Numbered from the stretch's first letter, positions 47,535 through 56,826 are shown. The stretch is 64,000 nucleotides of DNA from Phycisphaerales bacterium (GCA_029245245.1 JAQWPT010000011.1:62001-126000); one strand, 5' to 3'. Numbers and translations are program-made. Notes: generated from the letters alone by a model not told the origin.

Positions 47535-49754
47535 ATGTCCAACGCACCAGTCAGATCAGCGATTCCAAAGGGTGATCCACGCTCCAAAGGGCCGCGGGGG
47601 GCCAGCAAGGCCGGCCCGGCCATCGACCCTGTCCGGGTGCTTCGCCAGCACGTACTCGGCGTCATCGTGTCGGGTGTCGTGGGAATCATCCTGGGCATCA
47701 TTGTCTACTTCGTCCTCAGGTACACGTATCCGCTCTACAAGGGCGAGGTCATCTTCGAGATCCGACCCGGCCTGCTTGATTCCACGGACATCGGCACCAA
47801 GGAGTCGATGAGCGATAAGGACGTGCTGCGGATCGCCAACACGCAGACACTCCTGCTCAAGCAGCGCGACGTGCTGACCGAGGCCGTCAACAACCCTTCC
47901 GTTCGAAACACCACCTGGCTGCAGAAATGGTTCATCGATCCCCAAACGGGCGTGCTGCTCGAAGCACAGGCGGTTGATGATCTTCAGGAATACGTGAGTG
48001 CTGGAGACATTCGGAATACCAACCTGTTCAACGCCCGCTGGTCCTGGCATACGGCACAGGATGTTCCCATCGTGCTCAATGCGATCGCCAGTGCATACCT
48101 CCGCAAGATCGAAGCACTCGACAACCAGCAGTTCAGCGAGAACGAGGAGCTGTTTCGAGGTCAGTTGCGCCGCACCCGCTTGACACTGCAGGATCTCAAT
48201 GACGAGATCCAGGGCTTCATCGTTTCCAAGGGAATCACCACGCTTGATGACCCGAGGTATTCGCAGGCGGCATTCGAGACCCAGAAACTCACAGAGGCGC
48301 TGACCGCGAGTTCGTCCGCGCTGACCTCCGTGCAGACCCAGTACATGCAGACGGCGGCGAAACTCGAAGGGACCATCGAGCCGACCCACGATGACATCAT
48401 CGAGGCAGAGTACGACGTCACCATGCAGCGGCAACTGCAGGCACTTGAACAGTTGCGGGCCTCGGAGCGATCGATCCTCGAGCAGTTCCAGCCGGATACA
48501 CCTCAGGTGCGGAACATCGAGCGCACCGTCCGGTCCACCGAGCAGCAGCTCGAAGCGAAGCGCAACGAGATCCTGCGCCGAAATCTCAACGCAAGGGTCA
48601 AGACGCTCGGAGACGAGCGGGCGCAGCTTGCCGACGTGATCGAGGGCCTGGAGGCCGAACTTGAACGGAACGACGTCATGTTGCGTGATCTCGCAGCGGA
48701 CTCCTCCTACTACGACACCCTCGTTACCCAGCGGGCCCACATGGAAGCCCAGCGGGAGCATCATCTGGAACTGCTCAACAGCATCATGCTGATGAAGATG
48801 CGTGCGGATGCTGGACGTGTTCGACTTGCGAACCTCGCATTGACGCCACGTGAACTTTCGTTTCCTCTTCCGGAAATCATCATTCCCGCCGGAGTCGTCC
48901 TGTGCGTCGGCCTGTTCGTCGGATTCATCTTCCTCAAGGAGATGACCAACCAGCGTATCCGGAGCGCCGGGGATCTCGCGATCATTTCCGGTGCGAAGAT
49001 TCTCGGCAGCATTCCCGATGTCGCCGACGATCCGACGGACATCGAGGATGCGGAATGTGCGGCCAAGAACGGTCCCGAGAGTGTCATTGCCGAGTCCTAC
49101 CGACAGGCCTGGTCCACCATCAGCCGAATGATGCAGCGCAAGGGGCATGCCAGTCTGCTGGTCGCCAGCGGCCTCCCCGGCTCCGGCAGCACGACCGCGG
49201 TTTCGAACCTTGCGATTGACGCAGCTTCTTCGGGCCTGTCCGTTGCGGTGATCGACGGCAACTTCCGTCGCCCGCGTCTTGCATCGATCCTGGGTCTCAA
49301 GGACGACGCTCCGGGACTCGGAGACGTGCTCTGCGGCAAAGCAGCCATCGATGATGTCACCATGACATCGCCGGTGAGTGGATGCACCGTGATCTCAGCG
49401 GGAACACCGGAACATCGCATCTACAGCCGCTTCAACGACGAAGCATTCGACCGATTCCTTGCGAGCCTTCGAAGCACGCATTCCCTGGTCCTGATTGATA
49501 CCGCGCCCGCCGTAGCAGCCGGTGATGCATTCACCCTCGCCAACCGTGTGGACGCCATTGTGATGGTCGTCCAGGCGAACAACGAGGAGCGAGGACTTGT
49601 CGCGAGGCTCATCAACCAGTTCTCCGACATGCGCGGCGAACTCATGGGCATTCTTTTGAACCGTCCGCGGATGACTGCCGGTGGCTACTTCAAGAAGAAC
49701 TACGAGTTGATGGCGAGCTACTCTTACGATGACGAGGACGAGAGCGAGGCCTGA
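47535..49754 (+). CDS. Wzc/GumC-like chain-length protein with a degenerate BY-kinase domain
   Basis: This 739-residue protein has a Wzz domain between two membrane helices (about 40-62 and 445-465), with about 300 residues of coiled coil between. A cytosolic P-loop domain (about 540-710) has Walker A' AVIDGNFRRPR and Walker B HSLVLIDTAPA. The Walker A loop reads GLPGSGSTT: residue 552, normally Lys, is Ser. The C-terminal tail has a tyrosine cluster (YFKKNYELMASYSYDDED) as in autophosphorylating tyrosine kinases. It should set EPS chain length; whether it is an active kinase is doubtful. A tyrosine phosphatase gene is two genes downstream. Confidence 0.9.
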   Translation: MSNAPVRSAIPKGDPRSKGPRGASKAGPAIDPVRVLRQHVLGVIVSGVVGIILGIIVYFVLRYTYPLYKGEVIFEIRPGLLDSTDIGTKESMSDKDVLRIANTQTLLLKQRDVLTEAVNNPSVRNTTWLQKWFIDPQTGVLLEAQAVDDLQEYVSAGDIRNTNLFNARWSWHTAQDVPIVLNAIASAYLRKIEALDNQQFSENEELFRGQLRRTRLTLQDLNDEIQGFIVSKGITTLDDPRYSQAAFETQKLTEALTASSSALTSVQTQYMQTAAKLEGTIEPTHDDIIEAEYDVTMQRQLQALEQLRASERSILEQFQPDTPQVRNIERTVRSTEQQLEAKRNEILRRNLNARVKTLGDERAQLADVIEGLEAELERNDVMLRDLAADSSYYDTLVTQRAHMEAQREHHLELLNSIMLMKMRADAGRVRLANLALTPRELSFPLPEIIIPAGVVLCVGLFVGFIFLKEMTNQRIRSAGDLAIISGAKILGSIPDVADDPTDIEDAECAAKNGPESVIAESYRQAWSTISRMMQRKGHASLLVASGLPGSGSTTAVSNLAIDAASSGLSVAVIDGNFRRPRLASILGLKDDAPGLGDVLCGKAAIDDVTMTSPVSGCTVISAGTPEHRIYSRFNDEAFDRFLASLRSTHSLVLIDTAPAVAAGDAFTLANRVDAIVMVVQANNEERGLVARLINQFSDMRGELMGILLNRPRMTAGGYFKKNYELMASYSYDDEDESEA

Positions 49755-49813
49755 TCGGCCGGCACGCTGTTTGTTGCCAAGGGTGACCTGCACGCTCGAG
49801 TCGGGGAGATGAG

Positions 49814-51106
49814 TTGAACGGGAACACCCTGAGTATCAGCGACGACGCCTTTCTCAGGGAGATCGCCAAGAGTGTCCAGCACGCTGATGCCTGGGAGGTT
49901 CTGGCATCCCAGTTGCCCGTTCTGGTCATCGCCTTTCTCGTGACACTCGTGGTCACACCGATCTTCCGCCACATCGCCATCAAGGCGGATGTGGTCGATC
50001 ATCCGACCGAGGCCAGGAAGATTCACATCCGCTCCACGCCGTACCTTGGTGGATTGGCCGTCTTTACTGGTCTCTTCGTCGCGTTGCTGGTGAGCTACCC
50101 GCTTGCGGAGCAACTGCCCATCGGATATCGAGCGATGCCTCCCTGGATCATCATCGGCCTGCTGTTCATCACGGCAACCGGCCTGCTTGATGACGTGACC
50201 GAGTGTGATTCGTGGATCAAGGTGGCGGGGCAATTGGTTGCGGCGGCGGGATTGGCCTTCAGCAATGTGGGAACCAAGGTTGCCGCCGGTCTCCTGAACT
50301 GGCTTGGGATCGGCCAGTTGCCGCCAATCGTCATCCCCGGCATCGAGCAGGAAATCGACGTGACGAACCTGATCGGCGGGCTGATCATCGGGATCTTCGT
50401 GCTTGGTGGATGCAACGCGACGAATCTCATCGACGGGCTCGATGGTCTGCTCTCGGGCGTGGTGGCGATCATGGCCATCGGCCTGCTGGTGCTTTCACTG
50501 TTCATGATCGAGCACATCGGTCCGCACCAGATCAACATTCTCGAGGAATCGCTGCAGTCACCGGAGGAGGCCTTTACGGGTGGCATTACGCTGGCAGGAG
50601 CCCGCGTGGTCCTGAGCCTGGCCCTGCTGGGAGCGGTTCTTGGATTCCTTCCGCACAACTTCAACCCGGCTACGATTTTCCTCGGCGACTGCGGGAGCCT
50701 GCTCCTGGGGTATTCATCAGTGGTGATCATCCTCATGCTCGGCGAAGCGGGGCAGACGCACCTTGTGCTGGCCGGACTCATCATCTTCGCGATTCCGATC
50801 ATCGATACGATTCTTGCCATTGTCCGTCGCCGTATCCAGGGGCAGCCGATGTGGGATCCTGATGCCCACCACATGCATCACGTCTTCAAGCGTCGAATCG
50901 GGTCGGTGAAGGGGGCGGTGCTGGCCATCTACGGCATGGGCACCTGCTTTGCACTGCTTGGCGCCTTCCTGGGCTACTTCGTGCTCGCAGGCGAGATCGA
51001 CCGCAAGAGCATCTATTTCATCTTCCTGGGCATGATCTTCATCGTGGTGCTCATTGGGGCACGCATGGGAATCAGGCAGCGGATCCAGCGGGAGACCAGC
51101 TCGTGA
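49814..51106 (+). CDS. WecA/MraY-family polyprenyl-phosphate sugar-1-phosphate transferase
   Basis: This 430-residue protein has about 11 transmembrane helices. Family motifs are present: VDHPTEARKIHIRSTPYLGG, GLLDD (Mg-binding Asp pair, about 117-121), GGCNATNLIDGLDGL (about 199-213), ATIFLGDCGSLLLG and DAHHMHHVFKRR (the cytosolic His motif). It attaches the first sugar phosphate to undecaprenyl phosphate, starting EPS repeat synthesis. The start is TTG 49814, with CGGGGAG about six bases upstream; the nearby ATG 49809 stops after two codons. Its stop overlaps the next start (GTGA). Confidence 0.92.
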   Translation: MNGNTLSISDDAFLREIAKSVQHADAWEVLASQLPVLVIAFLVTLVVTPIFRHIAIKADVVDHPTEARKIHIRSTPYLGGLAVFTGLFVALLVSYPLAEQLPIGYRAMPPWIIIGLLFITATGLLDDVTECDSWIKVAGQLVAAAGLAFSNVGTKVAAGLLNWLGIGQLPPIVIPGIEQEIDVTNLIGGLIIGIFVLGGCNATNLIDGLDGLLSGVVAIMAIGLLVLSLFMIEHIGPHQINILEESLQSPEEAFTGGITLAGARVVLSLALLGAVLGFLPHNFNPATIFLGDCGSLLLGYSSVVIILMLGEAGQTHLVLAGLIIFAIPIIDTILAIVRRRIQGQPMWDPDAHHMHHVFKRRIGSVKGAVLAIYGMGTCFALLGAFLGYFVLAGEIDRKSIYFIFLGMIFIVVLIGARMGIRQRIQRETSS

Positions 51107-51582
51107 GTCTGTCCGCCGCACGCTCGATCCTGTTCGTCTGCATGGGAAATATCTGTCGATCACCCATGGCGGAAGCGATGTTCCGGCACCAGGCGACACT
51201 GCGCGGGGTGCTTGACGAGTTCACGATCGACTCCGCGGGCACTGGTGGGTGGCACGCGGGCAGTCCTCCGGACGATCGCATGCAGCGCACGGCCCAGCGA
51301 CACGGTATTCCCATGAAATGCAGGGCCCGCAAGGTCCGCAATCCGGATTTCACGACATTCGACCTGATTCTCTGCATGGACGAGGAAAACCACGCGAACC
51401 TCCTGAAGATGGGTGCGCCGCCGGATCGACTTCGACTGATGCTCGACTTCCATCCACATGAACAGTGCACCGAGGTGCCTGACCCCTATTACGGCGAGCA
51501 CGATGGATTCCAGGAGGTCTTCGACCTTCTCGAGACCAGTTGTGATCGCCTGCTCGATGAACTGCTGCCAGAGTCCCCGTGA
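51103..51582 (+). CDS. low-molecular-weight protein tyrosine phosphatase
   Basis: This 159-residue protein has the phosphate-binding loop FVCMGNICRSP (nucleophile Cys13, Arg19; C-x5-R-S) near the N terminus and the general acid in EVPDPYYGEHDGF (about 126-138). It is the expected partner (Wzb-like) that dephosphorylates the C-terminal tyrosines of the BY-kinase in the same operon. The start is GTG 51103, overlapping the previous stop, with CGGGAG eight bases upstream. The stop overlaps the following GTG in the same way. Confidence 0.94.
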   Translation: MSLSAARSILFVCMGNICRSPMAEAMFRHQATLRGVLDEFTIDSAGTGGWHAGSPPDDRMQRTAQRHGIPMKCRARKVRNPDFTTFDLILCMDEENHANLLKMGAPPDRLRLMLDFHPHEQCTEVPDPYYGEHDGFQEVFDLLETSCDRLLDELLPESP

Positions 51583-52451
51583 ACGGCGGACATGAAATCG
51601 ACCGCATCGTGCAGCGACTGCTTGGCGCATCGATCAATCGCTCGCAGCCGCTTGCCGGTGGATGCATGCATGAAGTGCACCGGCTGGAACTTTCCAACGG
51701 CTCGGCCTGCGTCATCAAGGTCGCAGCCGGAGATGACGGTCCATTGCTGCAGTCGGAGCTGGCGGGCCTGAAGGCCCTGGCCGAAACCGGCGGGGTGCGT
51801 ACTCCGGATGTCCTGGGACTTGAGCGGGAGGGCATGTGCACCGTCCTGGTCCTCGAAGCACTGGAACCAGCGGGGAACTCGCCGGTGAATTGGCACGGGT
51901 TCGGTGAGTCCCTCGCGGCCCTGCACGCCTGTGAGGGTTCCGGACGTTACGGATTCGAGTCCGACAACCACATCGGCCGGACTCCGCAGTGCAACACGTG
52001 GTGTTCGGATTGGGTCGAGTTCAACGTGGCTTCACGACTTGGTCCGCAGGTGCACAGGGCTCGAGATAACGGACTGCTGGGCGACACCGAGTGCTCCTGG
52101 ATCGAATCGCTCATCAATCAATTGGACCGATACATTCCTCGGCATCCCCGGTCCTCGCTGCTGCACGGGGATCTCTGGTCGGGCAATGCGTTGCCGATGC
52201 GCAGTGGCGACGTGGCGGTCATCGATCCAGCGTGCTCATGGGGCGATGCATGGTCGGATGTCGGAATGATGGAACTGTTCGGCGGCTTCCCACGGGCCTG
52301 CCTGGATGCCTGGGAAGCGGAGCAGTCGGACCGGGATCAGTCCGAGGAACGAAAGGCGATCGCGCAGGTCTATCACCTGCTCAATCACCTGAACCTGTTC
52401 GGTGCGTCCTACCTGGGGCAGTTGATGTCGGTGGTGGAGCGGCTTCGCTGA
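51579..52451 (+). CDS. fructosamine-kinase-family (FN3K-like) protein
   Basis: This 290-residue protein has an aminoglycoside-phosphotransferase-like kinase fold: a Gly loop PLAGGCMHEVHRLEL, catalytic-loop SLLHGDLWSGNALPM (Asp196 area), metal-binding VIDPACSWGDAWSD and the family ending YHLLNHLNLFGASYLGQ. FN3K enzymes phosphorylate sugar adducts on proteins to undo glycation. GTG 51579 overlaps the phosphatase stop. Its presence at the end of an EPS operon by translational coupling is unusual and may reflect repair of proteins exposed to sugar intermediates, or a different sugar substrate. Confidence 0.88.
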   Translation: MNGGHEIDRIVQRLLGASINRSQPLAGGCMHEVHRLELSNGSACVIKVAAGDDGPLLQSELAGLKALAETGGVRTPDVLGLEREGMCTVLVLEALEPAGNSPVNWHGFGESLAALHACEGSGRYGFESDNHIGRTPQCNTWCSDWVEFNVASRLGPQVHRARDNGLLGDTECSWIESLINQLDRYIPRHPRSSLLHGDLWSGNALPMRSGDVAVIDPACSWGDAWSDVGMMELFGGFPRACLDAWEAEQSDRDQSEERKAIAQVYHLLNHLNLFGASYLGQLMSVVERLR

Positions 52452-52454
52452 ACA

Positions 52455-53549
52455 TCAGCCGTGGTCGGCGGCGAACGTTCGCATCAGGTCGGCCAGTCGC
52501 CGGCATCCTTCCATGGGGAAGGCGTTGTACGTGGAAGCTCGGAGGCCGCCGATGCTGCGGTGTCCCTTGAGGCTCATCATGCCGTGGGCGACTGCTTCCG
52601 AGAGGAAGGCTGCATCCAGTTCCGGGTTGGGGCAGGTGAAGGTGATGTTCATCGTGGACCGGCAGTCTGCTTCGGCGTGGCCGGTGTAGAAGTCGGTTTC
52701 ATCGATGGCCTCGTAGATGAGGCCGGCCTTCCCAAGGTTGTGAGCCTGCATGGCATCCAGCCCGCCTTGTTCCATGACCCACTTGATGACAAGGCCCATG
52801 ACGTGGATGCCGAAGGTGGGGGGCGTGTTCAGGCAGGAGCCCTTCTCGGCATGGAGATCGAATCGGAACATGGCGGGAAGATCGCGGCGAGCCTGTTCCA
52901 GCAGTTCCCGCCTGATGATCACCAGCGTGACGCCTGCGGGACCGAGGTTCTTCTGGGCGCCTGCGTAGACCAGGTCATGCCGTGACCAGTCGATGGGCCG
53001 GCTGAACATTTCGCTGCTCATGTCACAGATCAGTCGGCCGTTGCTCGAGGGAGGGCTGGGCCACATGGTGCCGTAGATCGTGTTGTTGGAGCAGTAGTAG
53101 GTGTAGCGTGGGTCGTCGGATGGATTGAGTTCATCATTGCCGGGGAGGCGTTTGAAGTCGCACGTGGTCCCGTCCCAGGCCAGGTGCACGTTGCCGATGA
53201 TCCGAGCGTCCTCGATGGCCTTCTTCGTCCATGCCCCGGTGTGGATGTAGTCGGCCTGCTGTTCCCGATCCATCAGGTTCATCGGGATCAGGGCGAACAT
53301 GCTCGTGGCACCGCCCTGGAGAAAGAGAATTTCGAAGTCATCGGGAATGTTGCCAAGTGATCGGCAGTTGTCGCGAGTTTCGTCGATCACCTTGGTGAAC
53401 GCGGCTCCGCGGTGACTGTGTTCCATGATGCCGATGCCGGTGCCGTCGAGGTCCAGTATGTCGGCACGGGCCTGCTCGAGAACCTGGCGTGGCAGGATCG
53501 CGGGACCGGCGGAGAAGTTCAGAATGGATTCGGCAGTTGCGCTGGACAT
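52455..53549 (-). CDS. serC: phosphoserine aminotransferase
   Basis: This 364-residue PLP enzyme of class V opens ILNFSAGPAILPRQVLEQA. It has FLQGGATSMFALIPMNLM (about 74-91), the PLP lysine segment VYAGAQKNLGPAGVTLVIIR (about 191-210) and the ending SIGGLRASTYNAFPMEG. It converts 3-phosphohydroxypyruvate and glutamate to phosphoserine in serine synthesis. It starts six bases after the stop of serA, so serA-serC form an operon. It is convergent with the EPS operon, with three bases between stops. Confidence 0.96.
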   Translation of the reverse strand: MSSATAESILNFSAGPAILPRQVLEQARADILDLDGTGIGIMEHSHRGAAFTKVIDETRDNCRSLGNIPDDFEILFLQGGATSMFALIPMNLMDREQQADYIHTGAWTKKAIEDARIIGNVHLAWDGTTCDFKRLPGNDELNPSDDPRYTYYCSNNTIYGTMWPSPPSSNGRLICDMSSEMFSRPIDWSRHDLVYAGAQKNLGPAGVTLVIIRRELLEQARRDLPAMFRFDLHAEKGSCLNTPPTFGIHVMGLVIKWVMEQGGLDAMQAHNLGKAGLIYEAIDETDFYTGHAEADCRSTMNITFTCPNPELDAAFLSEAVAHGMMSLKGHRSIGGLRASTYNAFPMEGCRRLADLMRTFAADHG

Positions 53550-53554
53550 GGTGC

Positions 53555-54823
53555 TCAGTCCGTGGTCAGGGGTGTGAGGCTTGCGCTGATGACGTTCGCA
53601 TTGCTGCGGATCGCCTCCAGCGGATCGTCTTCGAGTGCGCCTCCGAGCTGGATGCGTGCACACGCGGCATGTCCGCCATCGAAGATGATGTTCTCCATCT
53701 CCTCGACGTTGATTCCGGCCTGTCCAACAAGTTCGAAGATGCTGGCCAGCACGCCGGGGCGGTTCAGATGCCGCACGGTGAGCTTGAAGGAGGCGGGCGT
53801 GTTGGAAGCGAGATTGACGCAGTGCAGAACATCGCCGGAGTCGATGTAGTGCTGGATCACCCGGACCGCCTCGGCGGCAATCGCGGCCTGGGCCTGGTCG
53901 GTGGAGGCTCCGACATGGTGGGTTCCGTAGACTCCCGGCCGTTCCAGCAGTTCATTGGAGAAGGAGGAGTCGCCGGCGGCGGGTTCGCTCGCGTAGACAT
54001 CGAGGCCGACTCGCAGGCCCTTGGAATCGACGGCATCGAGCAGGGCCGCTTCATCGATGAGGCTGCCACGGGTGGTATTGATGAGGGTGGCTCCGTCACG
54101 CATCGCGGCGAGAAAATCCGCATCGATCATGCCTGCGGTCTGCGTGTTGGCGGCTACGTGCAGGCTCACCACGTCCGCGTCCCGGGCGACGGCCAACGCG
54201 TCGTCGCATGGCGTGATGCCCATGCGTTCGGCATCCTCAGGGGTGAGGCTCCGCGACCAGCCGATGACCTTCATGCCGAAGGAACGTCCTCGCTCGGCAA
54301 CTGCCTGGCCGATGCGACCGAGGCCGATGATGCCGAGGGTTCGCCCGTGCAGTCCGCGTGCCTTCCCGTAGCCCTTCTTGTCCCAGGTACCGGATCGCAG
54401 ATCACGGGTCTGGTCGGGAATCCGTCGATCACATGCGAGGATCAGGGACCACGCCAGTTCGGCAACGGCAATGGCGTTCATGCCCGGGCAGTTGGCGACA
54501 GAGATGCCGCGGGCCGAGGCGGCCTTGAGATCGATCGTGTCGTAGCCGGCACCGGCCCGGAGAATCAGGGAGAGGTTGGTGCTGGATTCGATCGAGGTCC
54601 GGTCGACCTTGGTGGATCGAACCAGCAGGATGTCCGGTTCGCACTCGGCCAGTCGGGCAGGAAGGTCGGCGGTGCCCAGGTCGGGTTCGACATGCACGGT
54701 GCATCCCAGGGATCGCAGTGCATCGACACCCTCTCCCTGGAACGTGTCGGCGATGAGGATGCTGGCGCCGGTCGACTCGTTGCGAGGCGCTGAAATTGAC
54801 GAGGCTGTGGTGGATGTGCTCAT
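53555..54823 (-). CDS. serA: D-3-phosphoglycerate dehydrogenase with C-terminal ACT domain
   Basis: This 422-residue protein has a D-2-hydroxyacid dehydrogenase core with NAD motif LGIIGLGRIGQAVAERG (about 162-178). The family segments DADVVSLHVAANTQT and NTTRGSLIDEAALLDAV and the catalytic His in GTHHVGASTDQAQ follow. A C-terminal ACT domain (about 342-415, LTVRHLNRPGVLASIFELVGQ) could sense serine. It oxidises 3-phosphoglycerate as the first step of serine synthesis. It is flanked upstream by the DUF1015 gene on the same strand. Confidence 0.95.
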   Translation of the reverse strand: MSTSTTASSISAPRNESTGASILIADTFQGEGVDALRSLGCTVHVEPDLGTADLPARLAECEPDILLVRSTKVDRTSIESSTNLSLILRAGAGYDTIDLKAASARGISVANCPGMNAIAVAELAWSLILACDRRIPDQTRDLRSGTWDKKGYGKARGLHGRTLGIIGLGRIGQAVAERGRSFGMKVIGWSRSLTPEDAERMGITPCDDALAVARDADVVSLHVAANTQTAGMIDADFLAAMRDGATLINTTRGSLIDEAALLDAVDSKGLRVGLDVYASEPAAGDSSFSNELLERPGVYGTHHVGASTDQAQAAIAAEAVRVIQHYIDSGDVLHCVNLASNTPASFKLTVRHLNRPGVLASIFELVGQAGINVEEMENIIFDGGHAACARIQLGGALEDDPLEAIRSNANVISASLTPLTTD

Positions 54824-54868
54824 GGGGCCTCCATGGTATCCATCGCGCGGAGAACGGGTCGCCGGGGG

Positions 54869-56146
54869 TCAGGTCCACGCAACCCAGTTCCAGGTCACCC
54901 AGTCGTTGTTCTCGCTGTACTGGGCCGAATCCATGGCATGGAGGAACAGGCCGCTGCGAAGCTTGGGTTCGAACCAGGTTGATTTGGGAGGCATGGAGAG
55001 AGCGGCGTCGGACACGTCCATCATGTCATCGATGGAGGTCGGGTACATGGAAATGCCCAGACTGGCCTCGCCGGCCTCCACGCGACGCATCAGCTCTTCC
55101 GGCCCCTTGATGCCGCCGACGAACTGCAGGCGGGAATCGGTGCGGGGATCCTCGATGCCCAGGATCGGGCTGAATACGCGATCCTGAAGCAGGGCCGCGT
55201 CGAGTCGAGCCACGGGATCGGCATCGGGGTCGGCGTCGAGTTCAAGTCGGTGCCATCCCGAGGGAAGTGCCAGGCAGAAGGCCCCTTTTCGATCGGGAGT
55301 GGAGTCGGTGCAGGGTTCGATGCGACCGATGGCCGACAGTCGCTCGAGAAGCGACGCCTCGGACAGGCCGCCGAGATCCGTGACCAACCGGTTGTAGGCC
55401 AGTACGTTCAACTGGCTGGCGGGAAAGAGCACACCGAGAAACCAGTTGAACTCCGCATCACCATCGGCATCGGGGCATTCGGTGCGTCGAGTGGCCGCCG
55501 CCCGCGCGGCGCTGGCGGCACGGTGGTGTCCGTCGGCGATGTAGGCCTCGGGCATCGAGGCAAAGGCTTCGATCCACTGTTGGGGCTCGGCCACCGTCCA
55601 GAGCGTGTGGGTTACGCCATCGGTGGACTTGAAGTGCACGTCGGGGCGTCCGGTCGTATCCAGTGCCAGCAGGCTGGTGATGTCCTCGCGGTCGCGGAAC
55701 GTGAGCATCAACGGTCCGGTGTGGGCATCCAGGGCCAGCAGGTGCCGGGTCCGGTCGTCCTCCTTGTCCGGCCGCGTTTCCTCGTGCTTCTTGATGATTC
55801 CCTGGAGGTAGTCGTCGACGTGGCAGGTGCAGACGATGCCGTACTGGCTGCGTCCTTCCCAGGAGAGCCGGTAGATGGCGATGGTCGGCGTCTCATCGCG
55901 CTGCAGGACGCCGGTTTCGATGAACTGCTGGAGGTTCTCAGTGGCCTTGTCGTAGACCGCGGCATCATTCCAGGCCGTTCCCTCGGGCAGGTCGATCTCG
56001 GGCCGGATCACGTGCAGGAAGCTCTCGAGGCGGTTTTCGGCCAGTGCCCGGGCTTCCGCCGTGGTGACCACGTCGTAGGGGGGCGAAGAGACGGCCGAGG
56101 CTCGGCTGGGCAGGGGATGAATACGGTGGAACGGCTGGATTCGCAC
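54869..56146 (-). CDS. DUF1015-family protein
   Basis: This 425-residue cytosolic protein has the DUF1015 start IQPFHRIHPLP...SSPPYDVV and the central AYIADGHHRAASAARA motif. It also has FNWFLGVLFPASQLNVLAYNR and a C-terminal segment with KSTWFEPKLRSGLFLH. The biochemical function is not established. Genes of this family often sit next to serA/serC in other bacteria, and the same order is seen here (DUF1015, serA, serC), so a link to serine or phosphoserine metabolism is likely. The 45-base spacing suggests cotranscription. Confidence 0.88.
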   Translation of the reverse strand: MRIQPFHRIHPLPSRASAVSSPPYDVVTTAEARALAENRLESFLHVIRPEIDLPEGTAWNDAAVYDKATENLQQFIETGVLQRDETPTIAIYRLSWEGRSQYGIVCTCHVDDYLQGIIKKHEETRPDKEDDRTRHLLALDAHTGPLMLTFRDREDITSLLALDTTGRPDVHFKSTDGVTHTLWTVAEPQQWIEAFASMPEAYIADGHHRAASAARAAATRRTECPDADGDAEFNWFLGVLFPASQLNVLAYNRLVTDLGGLSEASLLERLSAIGRIEPCTDSTPDRKGAFCLALPSGWHRLELDADPDADPVARLDAALLQDRVFSPILGIEDPRTDSRLQFVGGIKGPEELMRRVEAGEASLGISMYPTSIDDMMDVSDAALSMPPKSTWFEPKLRSGLFLHAMDSAQYSENNDWVTWNWVAWT

Positions 56147-56391
56147 GTGGAATCTCCATCTGCAGGGCGTGGAGGGACATTCTACCGCTGTGTACGCGGG
56201 AGGTCATGGTCAAGATGGGGGACCTGTACGGATTCTGACGCCGAAGCGGGGACGACTTCACCTCCGCCCGGTGAGCAGGGTGGTGGAGTTGGGGTGCTTC
56301 GTCGATGGGAGGGGTGGATATCCGGAGTCGTTGAGCCCGCCGCTCGGTGGATCGGCAGACGACTCTACCCGTCTTGATGGAGCAATACGCT

Positions 56392-56826
56392 ATGAGAAAT
56401 CGAAGGAATACCAACGTCCGAAACGCCTTTACCCTGATCGAGATCCTGATCGTGGTGGTCATCCTCGGCATTCTTGCCGCCATTGTCGTACCGCAGTTTA
56501 CGAACGCGGCCGATGATGCAAACGATGCCTCGGTTCGCAGTCAACTGCAGACCCTGCGCAGCCAGGTCGAACTGTATCGGGCCCAGAATCCCACCAACAA
56601 TGCGGTGGGCGCCGATGGCAGCCCTGTCTGGACGAACCTGATCGACGGTGACTACCTGACCGCGGCACCCATCAATCCATTGACGGGCAACGCGACCATC
56701 GGTACCGCAGCAGCAGCTAACGGCTCCGTGGGTTGGGTCTGGCGCGTCAAGACCGGAGGGAGTTTGAGTTACAGCCTCTATGCGGCGGATCCGTCCGAGG
56801 CGAGCCCATTCGAGTTCGTCGAGTAA
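56392..56826 (+). CDS. type IV pilin / major pseudopilin-like protein
   Basis: This 144-residue protein has a class III signal RRNTNVRNA|FTLIEILIVVVILGILAAIVVPQF. The cleavage site is Ala-Phe where most pilins have Gly-Phe; Glu5 of the mature chain is present. The C-terminal part is short and resembles GspG-like pseudopilins, with a Pro/Asn-rich beta region. GGAG lies nine bases upstream of ATG 56392. A strong terminator follows, so this pilin is its own transcript, consistent with a need for high expression relative to the assembly genes. Confidence 0.88.
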   Translation: MRNRRNTNVRNAFTLIEILIVVVILGILAAIVVPQFTNAADDANDASVRSQLQTLRSQVELYRAQNPTNNAVGADGSPVWTNLIDGDYLTAAPINPLTGNATIGTAAAANGSVGWVWRVKTGGSLSYSLYAADPSEASPFEFVE

